Source of the DNA: Pseudomonas sp. M47T1
Lineage (GTDB): Bacteria > Pseudomonadota > Gammaproteobacteria > Pseudomonadales > Pseudomonadaceae
Assembly: GCF_000263855.1 (NCBI RefSeq)
Contig: NZ_AJWX01000032.1
Location: forward strand, 1-64,000
DNA length: 64,000 nucleotides
Reading direction: 5' to 3'
The notes under the pieces were generated by a model that worked only from the letters and a program-made list of their open reading frames with translations, was not told the DNA's origin and made no database searches. The position numbers and the translations under genes were made by a program. This document shows positions 60,426 through 64,000 of the stretch, one piece after another; position 1 is the first letter of the stretch, and each line of letters starts with the position of its first letter.

Positions 60426-61964
60426 ATGACCATGAGTACCAACAGCTATCTCGAGTTCTACCTGTCGTTACTGGCCTGGATCATCAACAACGGGATCTGG
60501 AACACGCTGGTCGATACGGGTCTCTACGCGGCCCCCTTTGCCGCCATCATCCTTCAGGAATGGCTCTCGGCACGCCAGCAAGGCGCTGACGAAGGCAACA
60601 AGGGCCTGCTTTCAATCCCGCGGATAGAGAATCGATTGTGGCTTGCCTATGTCACGCTGATGTTTGGCTGCATGCCGATACTGCCGATTAATCTGGCATC
60701 GATGACACTCGATGCGTCGAACAGCCAGCGCTGCGGTGTATCGCTGTCCACGCCATCACAAACCGCATGGGGCTCGACGTTCAATACGATCGGTGACAAA
60801 TCCGCCACCGTACCGATCTGGTGGTTTTTGGTGCATACCCTGAGTAAAGGGGTGACGGCTGCGGCCACCGCATCGATTCCCTGTGCCCCCGATATTCGCC
60901 AGATGCGCATGGACATCGATGCCACGCGCATCGATGACCAAGTGTTGCTCCAGGAGGTCGCCGACTTTACCCGTGATTGCTACGGCTATTCCAGGTCGAG
61001 GATGTTTACCAACCGGCCGGATCTGGACAAGGCCCAAAGCTACGACGCTGCGTGGATTGGCTCGAGTTACCTGCTGAACACCGCGGGTTATTACGACACC
61101 GACCGGTCGAGAACGCCGCGGGTGAATTGGCCCTATGACGACGTACGGGACACTTCACTGGCTCGCCTTCCCAACGGTGCAGGCTACCCGAGGTGTCGTG
61201 AATGGTGGAGCGACCCCGAAATCGGGCTTCGCGATCGCTTGGTGAACCAGGTGGATGTGACGCTATGGACATCCCTGAAGGGATGGCTCTCGGGTAGCTC
61301 AGCGAGCGAAGTAGAGGACGCGACGCTTCGCCAGCTTGTGAGCCCGCAACAACAGTCGCTGACCATGTCACCCGGACAGGTCTATCAAAGCTATGGGGCG
61401 AGCGCACGTGGTGGTTCCGTGAACCAGGGACTTAACAATCTGGCAACCAACACTGGCTTGGCCTTGGGATCCTTCAGCAACTTCCCTGCGATGAACGCAC
61501 TACGCTCGGCGCTACCGATGATTCAAGCGTTCCTGATCATGGGGACCGTCATCAGCCTGCCGTTGGTACTTTTAATCAGCACCTTTCAGCTCAAGACCGT
61601 GATGACGGTGACGTTTGCGCTGTTCACCTTGCACATGTTGACCTTCTGGTGGGAGCTTGCAAGGTGGATCGACTCGAGCATGCTTGATGCCCTGTACAAC
61701 CAGGTTTCGACGACGGATCAAGTGCTGTTATCCCTTCCAACATCCGGGGTGATGGATGGGACGGTTACTGCACAGGTGATCGAGTACGTGATGGGGGCGA
61801 TGTTTATCGTTCTGCCCATGATATTTTTTGGTGCCATGAGCTGGACAGGATACAACGTCGGTGCCGGCTTGGAAGGGATGCTTAACAACGGTTCCCGTGC
61901 GGCACAAAATGAAGGAGCGAAGGGCTCGGCACAGATAACGGGGGCGGTAAAAAAGCTGAAATAA
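60426..61964 (+). CDS. TraG N-terminal domain protein
   Basis: A 512-aa inner-membrane protein with several membrane segments (WIINNGIWNTLVDTGLYAAP, LWLAYVTLMFGCMPILPINL, and MIQAFLIMGTVISLPLVLLI then FQLKTVMTVTFALFTLHML). It matches the TraG N-terminal family, which acts in pilus and mating-pair assembly in F-type systems. The C-terminal periplasmic part of F TraG is absent. It ends in a hairpin shared with the convergent DUF3742 gene. Confidence 0.84.
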   Translation: MTMSTNSYLEFYLSLLAWIINNGIWNTLVDTGLYAAPFAAIILQEWLSARQQGADEGNKGLLSIPRIENRLWLAYVTLMFGCMPILPINLASMTLDASNSQRCGVSLSTPSQTAWGSTFNTIGDKSATVPIWWFLVHTLSKGVTAAATASIPCAPDIRQMRMDIDATRIDDQVLLQEVADFTRDCYGYSRSRMFTNRPDLDKAQSYDAAWIGSSYLLNTAGYYDTDRSRTPRVNWPYDDVRDTSLARLPNGAGYPRCREWWSDPEIGLRDRLVNQVDVTLWTSLKGWLSGSSASEVEDATLRQLVSPQQQSLTMSPGQVYQSYGASARGGSVNQGLNNLATNTGLALGSFSNFPAMNALRSALPMIQAFLIMGTVISLPLVLLISTFQLKTVMTVTFALFTLHMLTFWWELARWIDSSMLDALYNQVSTTDQVLLSLPTSGVMDGTVTAQVIEYVMGAMFIVLPMIFFGAMSWTGYNVGAGLEGMLNNGSRAAQNEGAKGSAQITGAVKKLK

Positions 61965-61984
61965 CCCTATCTGAATTATTTCAG
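61956..61984. terminator. Bidirectional hairpin
   Basis: CTGAAATAA, 11-nt loop, TTATTTCAG: a 9-bp inverted repeat that contains the stop codon of the TraG-N gene and reaches the stop of the convergent DUF3742 gene. It could end both transcripts. Confidence 0.55.
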
Positions 61985-62338
61985 CGATCCGTAATCATCA
62001 TATCGCTCTGGGTGATAGAAGCGGTGCTCTGGATGAGATACATCGTCCACCGTGGGCAAGTCAGACGGTGTAGAAGTCGGTAGCGCCGCAAGAACGAACA
62101 ATCCGAGCAGCACCATCGCGGCAGATATCGCGAAGCTCGCAGCCGAGATAACGATAGTGCACTTTATGAGCGCGAAGGCATACTTTCTGCCAGGCAGAGG
62201 TATGAAGGCCAAGCTTGGCGATTCAAGTGCACGCGCTTCTAGCCTATTTGCTACGCGAATGAGCTTTGCTGCAACCTTGCCGGCGCTTTGAGCAATAGCC
62301 GGAATTGCGCGCGGAGTACTCGATTGCTGAATGGCCAT
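61976..62338 (-). CDS. DUF3742 family ICE protein
   Basis: A 120-aa protein with one membrane segment (ISAASFAISAAMVLLGLFVL), an N-terminal basic helix and the C-terminal family motif HPEHRFYHPERYDDYGSLK. DUF3742 proteins follow TraG-N in this ICE class on the opposite strand. The function is unknown. Confidence 0.8.
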   Translation of the reverse strand: MAIQQSSTPRAIPAIAQSAGKVAAKLIRVANRLEARALESPSLAFIPLPGRKYAFALIKCTIVISAASFAISAAMVLLGLFVLAALPTSTPSDLPTVDDVSHPEHRFYHPERYDDYGSLK

Positions 62339-62544
62339 GAGATCTGCCCCATCCGAATATTCGTTATGAAAATACTACTCCGGACCGCAGTCCATGTCTG
62401 ACCGCTCGTCAGTCTGCATAGCGGAGGGAAACGAGATAGAGCTCTGTGGACGCTACCCCGGCTGGCACGGGGAATTAGCATTGACGCGCCGGATCATCCT
62501 GGATATCTAAGAGGTGCAATGCGCTGGCTAGCCAGCATCCCAAA
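62339..62544. other. Unassigned stretch
   Basis: About 200 bases with no gene. A perfect 14-nt palindrome, GCTGGCTAGCCAGC (62523-62536), lies just before copy B of the leader repeat. Confidence 0.4.
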
Positions 62545-62643
62545 TAGCCAGGACCTGTAAGGCTAAGTCACCCCTGTGATGGTCCAGCCCAAGTGCGATC
62601 CGCGTTCGGTAGCTCGCACGGTCACCTTCGGGTGATGAACGCC
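62545..62643 (+). repeat. Triple leader repeat, copy B
   Basis: The most diverged of three copies. The core (62588-62623) keeps GTGCGA and TCGCAC, and the flanks keep AAGGCTAAGTCACCC and GGTGATGAACGCC. A GCCC...GGGC stem follows at about 62648-62662. The DUF3085 gene begins 125 nt later. Confidence 0.65.
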
Positions 62644-62767
62644 AAATGCCCCCCTGGTGGGCATTAGCTTGTCCACGACCATGCCACATAGCAACACCCA
62701 CTCCATGTGAGGGATCTTCTCCCTCCATGGGACAGATGCCCTCGCGACTCTATCGAGGACATCCGTT

Positions 62768-63130
62768 ATGTTGAAATTCAAAGGCTCCGACTTGCGCGCG
62801 GTTCTGCTCGAGGCGCGCACACATCAATGCCGTATCGTCCTGGCCAAGGATCAAGGCGTGTACCTGCTCTCCGAGTTCGGCGAGAAGCTTGCCGATGGAC
62901 CCCGGAAGCATCTGGCGTATGCCGTAGGCTGTAACCCAGAGGTCGACGCCTTTGACGACTGGTGGAGCAGAGCACGCGCCGAACTCGGTGGAGATGATTT
63001 CGCTGAATACTTTGACGTGCAGGACGCCGTCCTTGCCAGAGCCTGGGAAACAGGCGGGGACCTGGTCCTGGAAGCGACCGAAACACACATCACCCTGGCG
63101 GTGGAAAATACGCCATCTAAAAGACACTAG
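62768..63130 (+). CDS. DUF3085 family protein
   Basis: A 120-aa protein of the DUF3085 family: MLKFKGSDLRAVLLEARTHQ, AYAVGCNPEVDAFDDWWSRA and RAELGGDDFAEYFDVQDAV. The family is found in ICEs and plasmids near transfer and anti-restriction genes; its function is unknown. A terminator follows 11 nt after the stop. Its leader contains copy B of the triple repeat. Confidence 0.83.
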   Translation: MLKFKGSDLRAVLLEARTHQCRIVLAKDQGVYLLSEFGEKLADGPRKHLAYAVGCNPEVDAFDDWWSRARAELGGDDFAEYFDVQDAVLARAWETGGDLVLEATETHITLAVENTPSKRH

Positions 63131-63141
63131 CGTGCTTTTCA

Positions 63142-63163
63142 GCCCCTCCTTCGAGGGGCTTTT
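63142..63163 (+). terminator. Rho-independent terminator
   Basis: GCCCCTC, a CTTC loop, GAGGGGC and four T, directly downstream of the DUF3085 stop. Confidence 0.8.
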
Positions 63164-63350
63164 CTTTGATCGGAGGTCAGCACCCAATACCTAAAGCGGT
63201 TGCGTGGACATGGACCTTTTGTCGGCCCATTACCAAAAAATTTCGCCAATGGAATCCGGTAGAAAGTAAGGCCTTTTGTCTCGCCTCAATGGCATTGACC
63301 CTCCCACGGCTTAACGTTAAATACTCGATTGTACCCTGCTGCAAACCGCA

Positions 63351-63456
63351 GCCAGACAGCCCGAACCTTCAAGGTTGAGTCACCACGGTGACCGGTTCAT
63401 CCCAAGTGCGATTCGCGTTCGGAAGCTCGCACGGTCACCTCGCGGTGATGAGCGCT
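63351..63456 (+). repeat. Triple leader repeat, copy C
   Basis: Nearly the same as copy A; the core is 63401-63436. An extra TCACC/GGTGA stem lies in the 5' part (63380-63391) and CACCTCGCGGTG in the 3' part. A CCGT...ACGG stem follows (63469-63482). The gene at 63594 starts 138 nt later. The 63164-63350 stretch before it has no gene that I recognise. Confidence 0.7.
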
Positions 63457-63593
63457 TACTTACCCTTCCCGTCTGCTGACGGTACTGACCGCTCCGCGTC
63501 CAGGGATCCCCTCCCCATCGCGCGTATCTGTTCATCATCCTGCGACAGGCTTCGCGGACGAAGCTGCGCAGGGTCATTTCAGGAAGCCACACC

Positions 63594-63896
63594 ATGCTCA
63601 TGAAGACCACCCCTGCCCCCTCGTTCGTCTGCTCCGCTCTAGCCTGGGAGCAAGCCGTTCTGCTTGATCCACCGCGCGAGCAAAGCGATCTGCAGGAGCA
63701 GAGGCTGAGCTCGTTGATCCGTACCGCACTGGAACTCCATCAACTGAGGCCTGACGATTCCAGCATCGGCTTCGACGTCTTGTTGCCGATGCCGGGAAAC
63801 CAACCACCGCGGGCGCTCTCCATGCTGCTGCAAGTCATCCACTCGCCGGCGCGGCACCCGGCGTTGCTGATTACCCTCGACCACGAGCATCACTGA
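63594..63896 (+). CDS. Hypothetical ICE protein
   Basis: A 100-aa protein: LAWEQAVLLDPPREQSDLQE, SSLIRTALELHQLRPDDSS and GFDVLLPMPGNQPPRALSML, ending in LLITLDHEHH. No domain was recognised. CAGGAAG precedes ATG 63594; a second in-frame ATG follows two codons later. It is expressed from the leader with copy C of the triple repeat, before a further gene at the window edge. Confidence 0.65.
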   Translation: MLMKTTPAPSFVCSALAWEQAVLLDPPREQSDLQEQRLSSLIRTALELHQLRPDDSSIGFDVLLPMPGNQPPRALSMLLQVIHSPARHPALLITLDHEHH

Positions 63897-63936
63897 CCCA
63901 CCCCCAGGCTCTGCCTGACCGACTGCACCACCCTCA

Positions 63937-63963
63937 CCCGCTCGGGAACACTTCCCGAGCGGG
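63937..63963 (+). promoter_or_regulatory. Leader hairpin before the last gene
   Basis: CCCGCTCGGGAA, a CAC loop and TTCCCGAGCGGG: a 12-bp stem ending 31 nt before the next ATG. There is no T-run, so a leader structure is more likely than a terminator. Confidence 0.6.
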
Positions 63964-63994
63964 AGGCGTTCCCTCTTCAATCCTGGAGAACGCC

Positions 63995-64000
63995 ATGTCT
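63995..64000 (+). CDS. Start of a further gene, cut by the window
   Basis: ATGTCT after a CCTGGAG ribosome site (63981-63987) at a good distance, with a hairpin leader like the preceding genes. Only two codons are present, so no product can be named. Confidence 0.4.

Noticed and set aside
1..64000. CRISPR arrays or rRNA/tRNA genes
   Set aside because: No regularly spaced direct repeats, no rRNA-like sequence and no tRNA-shaped cloverleaf were noticed.

Overview
The window is GC-rich DNA of a Pseudomonas-like gammaproteobacterium. It joins a catabolic gene cluster to the backbone of a large integrative and conjugative element (ICE) of the ICEclc/PAGI-2/PFGI-1 type. Assignments rest on reading the sequence and recalling families; no database search was run.

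1-9.2 kb holds a beta-oxidation-like cluster: FAH-family hydrolase, YciI-like protein, amidohydrolase, two SDR dehydrogenases, SCP2-type thiolase, MaoC hydratase, alpha/beta hydrolase and enoyl-CoA hydratase, ending in a TetR regulator. A shared dyad (TAACTGAC-N5-GTcagTTa) lies in front of its transcription units, at four places, and looks like the TetR operator. 9.2-14.6 kb is a graveyard (IS110, IS3, MATE and PhzF pseudogenes) around two intact genes, an SDR lacking its catalytic Tyr and a dienelactone hydrolase fused to a SnoaL-like domain.

14.6-29.4 kb is the ICE regulation and maintenance part. It starts with a hypothetical gene, alpA, parA, a 69-aa gene, parB, a DUF2857 gene and a STY4528-family gene, in the order I recall for the bistability operon of ICEclc. 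Then follow PFL_4669, DUF3158, ssb, an XRE regulator, topB, a DUF3577 protein, radC and several unknown genes with hairpin-rich leaders. A roughly 100-nt non-coding repeat (25.6, 62.6 and 63.4 kb) precedes three of these ICE genes.

29.5-35.3 kb and 47.2-62.3 kb encode the GI-type type IV secretion machinery: PilL, PFL_4693, a lytic transglycosylase, PFL_4695, the TraD coupling ATPase, PFL_4697, RAQPRD, PFL_4701-4706 including the TraC-like ATPase, PFL_4710, PFL_4711 and a TraG-N protein. This block is cut at 35.3-47.2 kb by cargo: an arsenic cluster (arsR, arsB, arsC, arsH, arsN-like) whose arsB, arsC and arsH all carry frameshifts. The cluster is split by an IS66 element that itself contains a group II intron, and by a PEP-mutase/LysR pair. 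A second break at 54.6-57.8 kb carries an AAA ATPase gene broken by an IS5-family element, an IS66 remnant and broken small genes; the expected PFL_4709 gene is not visible. The window ends in further ICE genes (DUF3742, DUF3085, hypothetical) and the first two codons of another gene.
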